Assembly: GCA_947179485.1 (NCBI GenBank)
Contig: OX359247.1
Coordinates: 47,155,131 to 47,219,130 of the forward strand
Reading direction: 5' to 3'
From: Allacma fusca
Taxonomy: Eukaryota > Arthropoda > Collembola > Symphypleona > Sminthuridae
Length of the DNA: 64,000 nucleotides
This document shows, piece by piece, positions 38,308 through 50,378 of the stretch. The first letter of the stretch is position 1; each line of letters starts with the position of its first letter. A model generated the notes under the pieces. It made no database searches. It worked only from the letters and a program-made list of their open reading frames with translations, and was not told the DNA's origin. A program made the position numbers and the translations under genes.

Positions 38308-40684
38308 CATGTGTCTGTTATTTGTATTTTAATTTACAACTTTTGAGCAAAAACTTGGGAAGGCTAAGGAAGCGTGTGGATATTCCCAATTCCCAAGTGT
38401 CTAGTTTTTCAGCCTACACTGACCCTTTTGGAAGACAGGATTAACATTTGAATGCTTTTCGCAGGCCAAAACCTCACAGGGTTGTTAAAATGTCTTTCCA
38501 AGAACAATACTTGCAGTTGTGCTCCTCAAATCAGCTTGGGGAGCTGCAGGTACTTATTATAGTCATAATCATTTTATTATAGGGACGAAAATCAGCATAG
38601 ACACAACAAAAACACGGCGGCCAGCATCATAAACTATTTTCCTTCGTACTTGTTTTTCTTTCAACAGTTTTTGGTTTCAAACCATTCCCTTCATAATAAC
38701 TCATGTTCCACTCCTGCCCTGACAAATACAACCTTGCGGTTGTTTGCTTCCATTCCACTCCATGGAACGCATTTAGATTTGCAATTGCGATCATCAAAAG
38801 GTTTCTGAAAATACTCAGATCCGTTTTAAAACTAGTATTTTCTTGAAGTATTATTACTCGCTCTAGTATCATTCCTATCTTCAAAACAAACGCGTTATTA
38901 TATATAGGAGGGGGAAATTCGAGTCTATGGACTTGGTTGTATTTTTTTAGGTGTTCTTATCCATATGGCAAATTTGGATTTTTGACAAGCTTGTCTGTCA
39001 TGCATGAATTTGTAAGAGGTATTAAACATATATAGATAATTATGCATGTATAGTAAATACAGTACACAGTACACGAGATATGAAGAGTGGATGTAATGCC
39101 TACAAATTTTTATTTAGTCTTTGAAGTTTTGCCTATTGGGAGTAAAAGTAAGTAGTAGCATGCAGAGATGTAATTGAAAGGATGTTCAAAGCCAGCACGT
39201 GCGTCTCACACCTGTGTTGAGTTGTTGCTATTTGTCTGCGTTTACATTCATTTCGTAGATAGTAGTTTTTGAGTTGGTTCACGTCGAGAATCTATTGCTT
39301 TCAATTAACTCGTATGTTTACTCCCATTTGATGCTTTTCCTTTCATAGTAAGGGATGGAGGGAATAAATAGGAATCCCTTTTGCTGAATGTCATCTTCGC
39401 ACAATGAATTCACACAGCTCTCAGGGAAACTTGAGAAGTGCAATGGCTCGTGCGGATGAAAAGCTACGACTATATACATACCTCTCTTCCCTTATTATAA
39501 TAACTTTTTCTTACATTTCCTTCAATTGCCAACTTCTCCCCATCCTTTGTGTTACCAGAAAATGCAAAGAAGTCCTGTATTTAAATCATTTTCATTTCCC
39601 TTTTTATCAACCAACTTGTTTTCTGTTTTCCTGGCTTAGGAAGGCTTCTGCGTACCATTTCTTATTGAAAAACTTCAAGCGAAAGCTTTACATTCAGGAG
39701 TTTGTCAAGTCCATTGAAAAATTTATGAAACTCCTGAATCCTTAGAACGTAGGCAGAATTTTGGGCATAACTTTTATCCTCAGAAATCCGTTTGCATAAT
39801 AATATATTCCCTTATTACGTTTCAGCTTCAAGTCCCAATCTGAATCAATGAGATGTTATGTAATGAAAGACCATTTCTAAATGTAGACAATGCAATATTC
39901 TCAATCTGAAGTCCCTATATATGAACTTGACCTTTTTATTTACTATAATTTAATATCCCTGAGCCAGGCCGTAGTACACACACATACATAGATGATTACT
40001 ACACACTATACTCTATATTTCTATATTCCACCATAGCCCACGATTCCAGATTTTTATTCAAGTCAAAATGGGATGAGTCTACATCCCAATGCTAATATAA
40101 AAAACATAATTTAAAATGTTATTTGGATCAGCAGAGTTTATGCATACTTGCCTTACAACGTGAGTCCGGGTTTCCCTGAAAACGCAACTTTTCTTTGACA
40201 CTTGAATTTCGAGAATTGTTACAGGATTTGTGTTCAAACTCCGCTCGCATAGAGCACATCAACCTATGCAAGACTACCAGTGCTCTTCCTATATACTACA
40301 CACGAACGTAGCACAGACTTGAAGGAAGAACCTCCTGAATTGGGATTCTACATGAAATGAAATTCCAGTTCATGGAACAAGAGACGTCTCTAAGACAGGG
40401 CTGTTAACAGGGTGCACAATTTCACACATTTAATGCTACACTTGCTTAAACTCGTCAATTCACATGCACTGACGAGCAGAAAGGGATCCCAGGAAAAATT
40501 AATTATTTTCACTAACAAGTAATTTTGTCTTATTGGATCCCTGTGCCTTGGAATAGCTATTTTACTGTACAAGGGTCCGGACGGTGAGAGAGCAAGTTGA
40601 AATGAGAAATTTCTTAGAAGACTTCCTTCACTAAACTGACTCTAGTTGCAGTTTGTTAAATTTGTCTCCGCAGTCGTCTGTACT

Positions 40685-40740
40685 ATGTGTGTGTGTATGT
40701 GTGTGTGTGTGAGTGTGTGTGTGTGTGTGCATGTGTGTGT
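40685..40740. repeat. Interrupted (GT)n microsatellite
   Basis: About 56 bp of TG units broken by TA, GA and CA steps. It lies 160 bp before the retrotransposon-like remnant. Confidence 0.95.
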
Positions 40741-40898
40741 CTTGGAAGTACCACCTCCCTCATACTATATATGAACACAGATACGACCACGACGGGGAAC
40801 ACACAAACTTTATGTAGGCATTCGTTCAAGAGCACTAAGGCTCAATTCCAAGTGCTTTTCTTAAACTGACATGATGAGATTTCCTTGTCTCCAACTCG

Positions 40899-41024
40899 AT
40901 GAATACTGAAAAAGACCCAAACGGCTGTGTTCTTCTGACTTGGAACCCAACAAGAAGAGGAAGAGGGCCCAGAAAGACAAGGAGAAGAAGATCGTGGAGC
41001 AACCAGGAGAAGAACTACGAGTAA
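40899..41024 (+). pseudogene. Possible non-LTR retrotransposon 3' coding remnant
   Basis: A 41-codon frame includes LTWNPTRRGRGPRKTRRRR followed by SWSNQEK. Many invertebrate RTE/CR1-like elements end their reverse-transcriptase ORF in a W-x-P-x-G-x-R-x-x-G-R-P-x-x-T-W-R-R motif, which this imitates with small changes. The local GC content is higher than in the flanks. An overlapping frame (40940-41158, basic, Lys-rich) reads the same DNA in another phase. No upstream polymerase domain is present. Confidence 0.4.
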
Positions 41025-41805
41025 AAACTAGTGCAATGAAAATAAAGACACGAAAGGATAAGGCACCAACCGTAATTGTAACTTGTAACCATAATATAGT
41101 GGGTTTAGATGTAGACAAGCTAACGAAACATGGATCTCGGCTGATCAGCTATATTTAACCAGATTTTTTGGTTGCACTTTTTCCTCGGAACTCATCTTCC
41201 AGGTTTAACTTCCAGCTTTTCCTTCCGTGTTCACACCGAGCAACGTGGCTTGTATGTACTTTCCATCTCTCACTACTCCCAATCCCGTAAGTCGTATATC
41301 TTACATCTAATAAATACCTTTATAGTCTCTCTCCCCGTCTACTGGTTTTACTAATGCCAGTAGCAAAGGACTAAGTTTACATTTCCCCATCCCTATAATC
41401 CTATTCTACATATCTATACTTGAACCCTTTAGCCATCCTGTATTTTTTCCACACAGAAATAACCGTTTGAGCATTTCTCCCTCCGCGTATATTTCTATAC
41501 GCTCTTACAGAGATCAACTCATAGGATATCAAGTTGGGAGCAAGTACAAATTCCCCCTTAGAAGAAATAAAATGCAAATGCATAAATAGAAATTCAAAAC
41601 CAACAAAATAGCAGGAGGTAGACGCTTTCAGTAGACACTGTAATATGTTACGGAGCGTAAAAGGATTGTAAAGCAGTAGATCACAGAGCCCAAGGAAGCA
41701 AGTACGGCATCAACAACTGCAATTTCAATTAATCTTACAACCATCCAGCTCCTACCAGGATCTTTCACGAAAGGTAGTACTGTACACAGTTTGTAGATAC
41801 TAGTC

Positions 41806-41823
41806 CTCGGATCCGGATCCGAG
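41806..41823. repeat. 18-bp perfect palindrome
   Basis: CTCGGATCCGGATCCGAG reads the same on both strands. It contains two GGATCC sites and is GC-rich compared with its surroundings. Confidence 0.9.
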
Positions 41824-44559
41824 CCCAGCCTCCTACATAGATTTATTTCCCACACAATTGATGACAAATAAGAATAAATTATCCACCAACAGCCCCTCAA
41901 TCCATGTGCATCGATCATCGGACCTGAACGCTCCACTCTTTTGCGGAGGACTCTCCCGTGAAAATCAAAGAGCAATTTCCGATAAGCAATAATACTCCTA
42001 GCTTTCTACTCATCTGTCGACTAGAATGTTACAACTTTTTCTACAAATAATTTCCCTGTCTCTGTATTCAGACGGCAAATCCCATTACTTTTCTCTTGAA
42101 ATGTAAACTCCGTGAAACTAAACCCGATGAAAGGTGTACGAGACTCTGTGTGAGAAATTAGTATACAGTAGTTTTGGGAATCACGAAATCCTTGTACTAA
42201 AAATGTGGCCTGTCTACTTTGTATTCCGGCACTACTACATGCATTTTAATGATGATTTTGTATCTATCAATTCCGCTAAGGAGCAAACCCGAACATCTCA
42301 AATGAATTTACAAGGGAATATCATCTTGAGGTTTTTTTTTTGTACCAGCACAGCAAAAAGTATAACTGAAACATTGTTAAGAATAGAATTTAAAATGTTG
42401 ACCTATTACCATTTCCCATGTTTACTTTTGTTTTTAACAACAACTCTTACAAACACGCATTTAAATCTTAGCTGAATATATCTACGGATGAATGTTAGAA
42501 TATTAATGCTTGCCTATTGTTAAGGAAGGAGTTTTTTTTCAGTAATAATGCCTAACATATGTATGGGGATCAGTGTGTATATAATTATGTATGTATGTAT
42601 GTGTAAGGTAGGTAGTGGCTAAATATTAAAATGCCTCGCATCCTAAGCGTGTATCCGTCACAAATTGTGTAAGTTCCATTGCGAAACGTGCGACTGGTCA
42701 AGTCTCCTGCTGCTCGACGGAGTCACTTCCTTTATTGCTCATTTGCATCAATGCACATGGTCTTCCAACCAACTCATTCATTCATTTAACAACCAAGTGC
42801 TAGGCTAGGACGCATTAAGTTAAATAACTGACGTCAAACGGACATTCTACATGCCCGAAGCTTGAGCCCCATAATGTTATGGTATAAACCCCAAGAGAAA
42901 AACCTGGGATGTTGAAATCTTGAAGGAGAAAAAGAAACCAACAAAATATATACAACACATTATTCCCATTTACACTCAACTGCCAGAGCCTATGCAACAT
43001 CCAAGAATCAAGTAGCAAAAAGAAATTCTTCCAAAAAAAAATCTTCTCCATCGACTATCATTCATTCCTAACCTAGAAAAGATGAGGTATTTCATTTACC
43101 TATCGTAAAGCAAGTCTGAATGCAAACAATATTCTTTTTTTTTTCAAGGGTACACATTCATGTGTATTTTTTATACATACATATGTACAAATACAGCAAA
43201 TTTCGAAATCCTCGAGGTGACATCCAATGGTGTTCCTATCCCATAGCTCCGAGGCATGTGAAGGATAGGAGTAAAGGGGGAAGGTAAAAGGGGCCTCAGT
43301 AAAAGAAAAACAGAGAACTTTGATGTAAATTTTTGCTGGTGGTAAACGAAACTTCCGGCCCATTTATGTTCAGTAAGAATAACACAGATCCTCAGTGGGA
43401 TGGATGAATGCCGAGCCTATGTGTGTGTGCATCCTCCGTGCTGTACATACATATGTATGTAGATATGTATGTACATGTGACTGAAGTAACTTCCAATGGT
43501 GATAAGATGAGGAGGACTCCAACTTTGTTCTCTCATTCCGCTCTAAAAGCTTAATGGCGTTCAAGGTGTATTTTAAACAAAGTTTGTTTTTGCTTTCCGG
43601 ATTAAGTTACAGGCTTTCATATGCACTCGCACGCTACATCCTCCCAAAGTTTGTCTTGTTCTATTAAAGACGTGCTCAGCCCGAGTAATACATATGTATA
43701 TACACTCTGGGATGCTGTCTCTACTGTATACCATGGGTCTAAAAGCAATGACAAATAAATGAAGTTAATAGAAATTGCTGTGGAGTCAGGGTTTTGAACA
43801 TAAACATTTGCAAGAGCAGTGTCAATTTCCACTGTTGCTCTATAGTGCTGTAATTCCCACTGTAAAATTAAAGTATCAGAGAGTAGAGTACTATATGTTC
43901 CCTTGCTCTTTCCCCTCCCAGCCCTGCCAATGCTATGTTTATGAAACTGTTATTTATTAGTGTCATCCCATGCACTTTTGTAGATGGGACCTATTAGCAT
44001 CGAGTCAACTCTAACAGGATAACTGCTAAAATGGTATTGACCATTAACTGCATCTCCCGCCTATTCTCATATGAGAACATGATTTGCACTAAATTGGCCA
44101 TTGCATCTAAATTGGCAAAAGCACTAAGTGTGTGGAAGAAGAGGTAGAAAGGTAGGATGGATGGCTGGAACCACAAGAAATCATGCTCATAAATCCTTCT
44201 CAATTGAGCCGACAATAGTCTTTTTGCCATGTAGGCATGCAAATATTACACTCGGGTGAAGATACCTGTGTGAAAGCATCCCACACTCCTGCCCCTGCCT
44301 GAGCAGCGCAAATAAGCCGGATACAGTTCAAGAGACCATAATCCTGGGCGGAATACTAATTCATGTAAATAAATTACTTCCCAGACAATATTTGTAATAT
44401 GTACTAAATACTTTAATTAATTCCAATTATTCCTTCAAATCACGTCCCATGTGTTACACAAACTCCAAGGAGTTTCAAGATTCAAGTTTGACTAGATATA
44501 ACAATCATTATGTATAGGTGGGTAGATGGATATAAAACACCTGAATATTTATACGTGTA

Positions 44560-44587
44560 AGTTCAATATATCTATAGATATTGAACT
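44560..44587. repeat. Near-perfect 28-bp palindrome
   Basis: Arms AGTTCAAT and ATTGAACT surround a core that contains the palindrome ATCTATAGAT, offset by two bases. It could form a hairpin in DNA or RNA. Confidence 0.85.
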
Positions 44588-46032
44588 CAACACTATATAC
44601 GAATGGAACTTGTAACAAAACACGACATCACTGTAATCAACACATGCTCCATCATCCGCCGAGCACTTGAGGTGAATCTATATTTCCATAGCTAATTACA
44701 CATTTGATTTAGAAAATATATCCCCTTGAGTCATTCCCATTGGATGTGTATCGACAGGCTAGGAGAGTTATGTCGGTATGTAAATTCAGGACTGAGTATA
44801 ACTATTACACAGTCAACACAAGTAAGTGCATTGCCCATCACAAAGGGTATTTCTCCCCTGCTTATGGTTTTCATGGTGGTCCAACACCTCCAAGTGTGAA
44901 CTTTAACTCAACTCCATAATTTATGACGATTCTTTTTCATGACCTCCGAGTTCCGAGTACACCCTTTCCCATATCTCCAACGTCTAGTAAAACATGAGAG
45001 AATAGACCACAACACATGTTTACGTTCTATGTATATTTCCCTCCCGTATGTAAATATAGATGTGAGTATCTACATATAGATATACAATACAGATACTGTG
45101 TACAGTCCCAGTACGAAAAGTACTTCAGGAGATACAGTCGGTTAACATATTTAAGATTGATGCACTAACCTTTATTTATACGGAGTACATAGTTTTAAGT
45201 CTTGGGAAAAATCTATTACTCCGAGCATGTTGTACATGAGCAGATGAAGTTAATACCAGAGATATATCTTCCAGCTTAAGTGTCATCTCCCACTTCCACA
45301 GATTTGGACAACTTGAGTATATACACCATTAAAAACCAGATCTGGTGCAACCCGAGATGAGGAGTGTTATCGCTTTCACATGCATCTAAAAATATCTCCT
45401 GCAGCTCTCCTCACTCTCTCCTATTCCTATACCTATAAATATTAATAACACAATCATATTTCTGGATTCATGATGGCTTCCCAATCCTAGCATTTCTATG
45501 TGGCTCTATCAACCTCCGAATCCTTTCCCCATGATGGAACCCTCCTTTATATTACTAATCATATCTGCAGGTGAGGTTCAGACGTGCTGGGTGCTGGTAA
45601 AAGCTTAAAGTAAATTGTATATCCTATATACACATTTCTATTTCATATTCCTTCACTCTCAGTTTCTTCACTGGGAAAAATATTTCTGTAAGGTGTGTAG
45701 ATATCTATATCTAGAGATATAGAGCAGAATTGTGCATTGTACTTTGTACAGTGGAAGAGAAGCCTCTCGGTGTGTACGGAACCCACGGGGAAGTAAGGAG
45801 GTACTTAATGGTAGTGTAAATTACAGCAATCAGTTCTGCCCCGTTTACTCCCTGTCTGTATAGTAGGAACACGTGTGCTTGTATCTGTAGATATACTAGT
45901 ACGAGGATATATGATTTTAGTAAGTATGGGCATATACGCACGCCTCCCCACTTACATGTGCTTAAGATCCTAACTGATTTAAGTTGAGAGAGGGATTTTT
46001 CGGCGTAAATTAAAATAAATTGTGAGGCTCAC

Positions 46033-46327
46033 CTGGAAGTAGTGGGTACTGGAAGAAGGTCGTCTCCAGCTTTCGATCCAGATTAATTAGACAGGGTTCT
46101 TTCGGTGGAGCTAGTACAGTGGTGAGGGGACCGCCATTCCCAACCACACTGACACTGCTGGCCCCATTCGCCTGGAAATAATGTCCACGTTGCTGGGAGA
46201 AATTACCATTCCGGTTGCCATTTGAGGTCGAGGCGTACCCATTCCAGTGGAAAGATGGTCTGGCCAGGGAGTCGCCATTGAAGGAAGATCTGTTCGGGTG
46301 AGTATTACGTTCGTCAAGGGAAGGCAT
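46033..46327 (-). CDS. PHLDB: Exon 1: start codon and beginning of FHA domain
   Basis: The first in-frame ATG (46327-46325) has A at -3, and an in-frame TAG lies upstream at 46423-46421, so translation probably starts here. The exon gives 98 codons plus one base and ends in a clean donor, CCAG|GTGAGC. The first 70 residues are Ser/Asn/Gly-rich and probably disordered. The end (LETTFFQYPLLPG) aligns with the beta strand that opens the LL5 FHA domain. A pyrimidine-rich stretch followed by AG between 46330 and 46400 could be an acceptor for an upstream 5' UTR exon, so the 5' boundary is uncertain. A second, overlapping open frame (46111-46482) is judged a shadow because it does not connect to exon 2. 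Confidence 0.72.
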
Positions 46328-46975
46328 GATGGTGTTGAGGCGGACGATGTAGATCCACACAGTAACTGTCTTGAGGAAGAAGATATCCGATAAAACTCGT
46401 GTATCACTTTTGTAGAAGACCTATGGAAAGACTGTTGTTCCTGGTAACGGCTTCCACATTCGTTTTGCCTCAACTCTGACAATAATAATGGATTCCCAAT
46501 GGAATTTGGGATTCTTGTTGGGTTCTCAGAGACTGGGACTTGAAATTTTCATATTTGAATTTGATATGCACATGAGTTTATCAAGAGGGAAATCTGCGCT
46601 ACTTGTTGCTCATATTTGACTTGACGACAATGAGCTGTTCACACTCTTCCAAATAGGGCCGCAAATATCTTCTCGCTCCCTCATCTTGGTTGAGGATCTG
46701 TAAGATGCAAATGAGAAAGAAACATTACAATTGTCTTCCATGGCCTTTGGCTTCCAATATCTAACTGTTCGTACACTAATAAAATCTTTTAGTGTACCGA
46801 AATCCATCCTCGAAAACCTGACTCTATATGTACATGCACTTGATTTGAAATCGTGAACTTTTGTTTTGTTGGCAATGTCATGTGTCTATTTCCGTCACAG
46901 TTTAATATTTGCGCTTCCCTATGTCCCATGCGGGCAAGAATGACTTCGGTAAACAAAAATATCCTTTGTAGTCTT

Positions 46976-46976
46976 C

Positions 46977-47008
<32 letters not shown>

Positions 47009-47020
47009 TTCTCTCTCTCT
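46976..47020. repeat. (TC)n microsatellite
   Basis: About 45 bp of CT units with two short interruptions, 650 bp upstream of the presumed start of the PHLDB-like gene. Confidence 0.95.
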
Positions 47021-47328
47021 GTCAGTGGCAGTGCAAAAAAAGTGACCCTCTTTAGCTATCAATCTGCGAAGGAATAACTTGAGCGAAAAGAGTCAACCAT
47101 GAACAATCAAATGTGGGCATGGAATCAATAGATTCCCTTGTTACACTTTGTTATGTACACAGATCAGTTTTGGAAAGCGTTCCTACAGTTTCTCCTCTCA
47201 CAGGATCAGTTCAGAAGGGAATTGCAAAACCAGAGCAGTGCATTTCACCGCACTCGAATGCATTGCAAGCCCAAACGCACACACACACACACATACATAC
47301 ACAGTATACATGCATATTTGTATGTAAG

Positions 47329-47344
47329 TATCTATCTATCTATC
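47329..47344. repeat. (TATC)n tetranucleotide repeat
   Basis: Four TATC units, preceded some 40 bases upstream by an AC run. Confidence 0.9.
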
Positions 47345-49651
47345 CCTAAATGCACGTAGAGTCCCATGAGGGAAAAATTTAAATACATACCCCACACAAT
47401 ATACACATATCAAGTATTGGGAAAATCTTCTTTCTCGTGACTTCCAAAACCAAGATAGTAATCTTGACGTGGAACCGCCATCATAAATTACGCTGAATAA
47501 ACAATTCACGAGGGATACACGAATGCACATTTAAAATGCTGGGATAAAGTAGTGCCAAAAAAGAAGAGAAATATTATCCTCATACTTAGGTTACGCTAAT
47601 TTACGCATGTGAGACACAAACATGAGAGTACATATATTTATCTTCCTCTCTTGAGTATCTATATGTGAGCACTCAGAGAGCATAAATTCTCATAGATTTT
47701 TATACCCCTACCAATCCCTACAGTATACGCTTGTTGGATGCAGTTCTCAAATTTTTTTTTATTGATAAAATACTGCCAGAGATTTAATGCGGGTGTAATT
47801 TCCATATTGAAGCATTGTAAGCTAATTCAGATCGTGCAAGGGTTCGGAACGGAAAACTAATATTTAACTTTAGAGTATCTACAAGTAATGGATATACAGT
47901 ATGTAGAGTAATAATAAAATAAAAAAAAGTTACACACACAGGGAACTCCACTTTACCGCCGTATGTGGACGCCTTATCAAGAGCACGTTGTGCAAACAGA
48001 GACAAATAGAGTTCCCTCTGGCATCGTGGAGTGATGAGAGAGCGTTTTTTGGAGCGCTTGCAACAAAGTATTCCCCACACAATTAATTATTTATTGCACG
48101 TTACTTTAAAAGTTTATTCTATGAGGGCATCAAATTTTCCTCCACGATTATCAATTAAGCTGAGTAAAATGCCAGAAGCTGTGTAATTGAATAAGGCCAC
48201 ATTTGCTGATCCTTTAATTTGAGTATCTTTTAATTACATCACAAAAGATTTCCTCAATTTCCATTCCAATTAATAGGAGAGCGGAGAGCGTCTTAAAGAG
48301 CTCTGAATACAACCTTAATACAACTCATGCCCAACGATCTTGGGCAAGCACCCATTGGAATAAAAATGTGAATTGAAATTTTTTCCCCGTATAAATGATA
48401 CATAAGGATAGGTTAGAGAGGCTTGAACAATCTTTAACATATGTATTAGAAGAATCCAATGCTCTCTTGGGCATATGCATAGGAATATCCAACATAGACA
48501 ACAAGGTCTCAGTGATTTATATTCCCAGACCTTGAAAATCTCTACTTTTGCAATCTTTGTTAAATATTATTCTAAAAGAGCAGTGTGTGTGCTACTTGAG
48601 CAGAGCAGTTTATATTCAATCTTTTGTAAGCACGGAATCCCAAACTGAATTAATAACAAGAGAAGCTTCACTTTTATAATGGGTATGTACAGATAGAGGT
48701 TTGGGCATTTTCCACATTTGAGTATTGCACCAATGCAATGCAACCGTCTGAAAAACAACACGTCAATCACACCCTTTCAGAATGGTGTTGAGGCGATGAA
48801 AATTCCAGAATAATTTGGATCAATGCAATCAATGATACTATTTCACGTCACAAGATTTTAATTCGCACTTTTTTTTTATAAATACAAGATAAACTCCCAA
48901 GGGTCAGGATGAGATACCTATTTGGAATTTGATGTTTTTATATTATCTCATAATAACTTGGAATCCTTTTCCCTAACCCAAGACGAGAATATTTGAGCTC
49001 CACTGACGAAGATGAGGGTGATTTACGAGGCATCACAAGGTGAAGAACAAACTGACTCTGACGCAAGTGAAGATGGCTAGAAATGATTGAAATCAAATCT
49101 GATGGACACTTTCGTTAATTTCAAGACGATGCAATTTAGAAATAATTAAATCCTCATATCGCACTATGTACTCGAGTGTCATTTTGAATTCCATTGACTT
49201 TATTTTTTTTCCAATGAGTCTTGAACCACTTACAAGAGTCTTTTCCTACCATTGTTGTGGAATCACTGTAACAAGAGCTGGATAAAACTGAACTAGAAAA
49301 ATCTTAAAGGAAGAATGGAATGACTTCATCTACAGGGTAAAAAAAAACTTAAATTGTTTTTATGCTCAAAGTCTACATCTTCCATGGTGTGGTGGATTTC
49401 CATGACTAAATGACACACTCCAGTAGCAACTCACGTCATCTAATTTGATGATTTCAACTTGAATATAATTTATACTGTAACTTCAATTGTAAGTTTGGAC
49501 ATTACATAACTTAGCCCCCACTTGTGTGTCTTAGTATTGTTAGGAGTGTGTAAACGCAATTTTATATCAACTCCCTCTGTGATAAATAATATTCACAAGG
49601 AATTATTTATAAATTCTTATATCCACAGATCGTACGTACACTATACACGAA

Positions 49652-49758
49652 ATGTCTGACACCGAACTTGAGGCTGAAAAAGACGACGAGGAACAGAGGT
49701 TAAATAAACTGTCCGAAGATTGTCAGAGCCCGCTTCACTCTTACTTATTAGCAGGGAT
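49652..49758 (+). CDS. Candidate small gene, exon 1
   Basis: An ATG opens MSDTELEAEKDDEEQRLNK followed by LSEDCQSPLHSYLLAG, then a stop if unspliced (49760-49762). A GTAATT donor at 49759 would end the exon at phase 2, which fits the next candidate exon. A CAG acceptor at 49626-49628 and a further small exon at 49012-49039 (MRVIYEASQ, donor GGTGAAG) would extend the frame upstream. The product is strongly acidic at its start. No family is recognised, and chance is a serious alternative. Confidence 0.27.
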
Positions 49759-49935
49759 GTAATTTACATGCATCATGTATCTACATACATATGTAAAATA
49801 GAGGTTCATGGAGAAGGGCTTCTCTGTGTACATGAATAATCAAGAAGGACTTATCTGGCAAATTACAGGGTAATATATCCTATTTCAGCCTAGATAAATC
49901 ATCATAATTCTTAATTCTTTATCTTCAATTTATAG

Positions 49936-50083
49936 CCTTGTATCTTTTTCAGGCTCCTTAACCATATGCCGTCAAGTTTGTAAATGTCACAGTAGCCGAA
50001 TGTTCATAACTCTACGGACTCAGCCACTCAATTTTTATCATCTTGAGTGTGTTCTCGATAAATGCTCCCGAAGATATGATGAG
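49936..50083 (+). CDS. Candidate small gene, exon 2 (Cys/His-rich)
   Basis: Flanked by a TTTATAG acceptor and a GAG|GTAACT donor. A second acceptor, TTTTTCAG, lies at 49952 in another phase. It encodes LVSFSGSLTICRQVCKCHSS, then RMFITLRTQPLNFYHLECVL and DKCSRRYDE. The spacing C-x3-C-x-C-H ... H-x2-C-x4-C could bind zinc. Codon use looks more coding-like than the flanks. I do not recognise the family. Confidence 0.3.
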
Positions 50084-50378
50084 GTAACTGAAACTCAAAA
50101 CTTTGTGGGCTGAATGTTTTTCTTATTATAGTAATAGAGAAAAAAATTAAATTGCTGATTGAGTAGTACATTTGTACAATGTTAATATGCGTGCCATGTT
50201 ATAGTACGGTAATAGAATCTGACCATACTGGTCGATGGATTAATATATCTGTCATTATGGAACCTACGTTTAAAATGAATGCATAAGCATGTGCGTAAGT
50301 AGCTGTGAGTTTACGCATGGTAAACATAAAATAAGGCACCACCTAAAGAAGAAACAAAATCACGTGAAAATCTTGTAG

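Larger units (their letters stand above)
30720..46032 (-). other. Intron 1 of the PHLDB-like gene (15.3 kb)
   Basis: The longest intron follows the first coding exon, as is common for sites of regulatory elements. Contents seen: GA/GT, AC and GT microsatellites (32.8, 38.0, 38.3, 40.7 kb), two retrotransposon-like scraps (37.5, 40.9 kb) and palindromes at 41.8 and 44.6 kb. Open frames of up to 143 codons occur, but none has a recognisable family or splice context. Confidence 0.65.
2166..46327 (-). other. PHLDB: Gene span: PHLDB/LL5-like FHA and coiled-coil protein, 14 exons, 3' end outside window
   Basis: Seen: fourteen minus-strand open segments bounded by AG acceptors and GT donors join without breaking frame into 1516 codons. 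The order is FHA domain (about residues 80-180), polyQ, disordered Ser/Pro-rich regions, then coiled coils. Introns from 5' to 3' are about 15.3, 6.4, 2.3, 1.0, 3.2, 0.1, 1.5, 0.09, 0.48, 0.42, 0.68, 1.4 and 6.7 kb. Family knowledge: PHLDB1/2 (LL5) proteins have an N-terminal FHA-like domain, coiled coils and a C-terminal PH domain that binds phosphoinositides. They sit at the basal cell cortex, bind CLASPs and filamin, and anchor microtubules and clustered receptors. Inferred: this is the invertebrate orthologue. The PH domain is not in the window. Other FHA/coiled-coil proteins such as kinesin-3 are unlikely because no motor domain is present and the coil motifs fit LL5. Confidence 0.85.
46328..49011. 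other. Upstream region of exon 1, no gene established
   Basis: Sequence 5' of the presumed PHLDB-like start codon. It holds a long pyrimidine run (46976-47020), an AC run near 47275-47292 and a (TATC)n run (47329-47344). A 65-codon minus-strand frame at 46610-46807 has an internal CAG acceptor-like site but no family match. It could contain the 5' UTR exon and promoter. No convincing TATA/initiator arrangement was identified. Confidence 0.5.

Noticed and set aside
39404-39745. 113-codon plus-strand frame with hydrophobic stretch
   Set aside because: No recognised family, AT-biased hydrophobic composition, no supporting signals inside intron 1.
40861-41118. 85-codon hydrophobic minus-strand frame
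   Set aside because: Antisense reading of the basic retrotransposon-like remnant; hydrophobicity arises from the complementary Lys/Arg codons.
46111-46482. 123-codon minus-strand frame overlapping exon 1
   Set aside because: Does not join exon 2 in frame; the exon 1 frame continues directly into the FHA domain.
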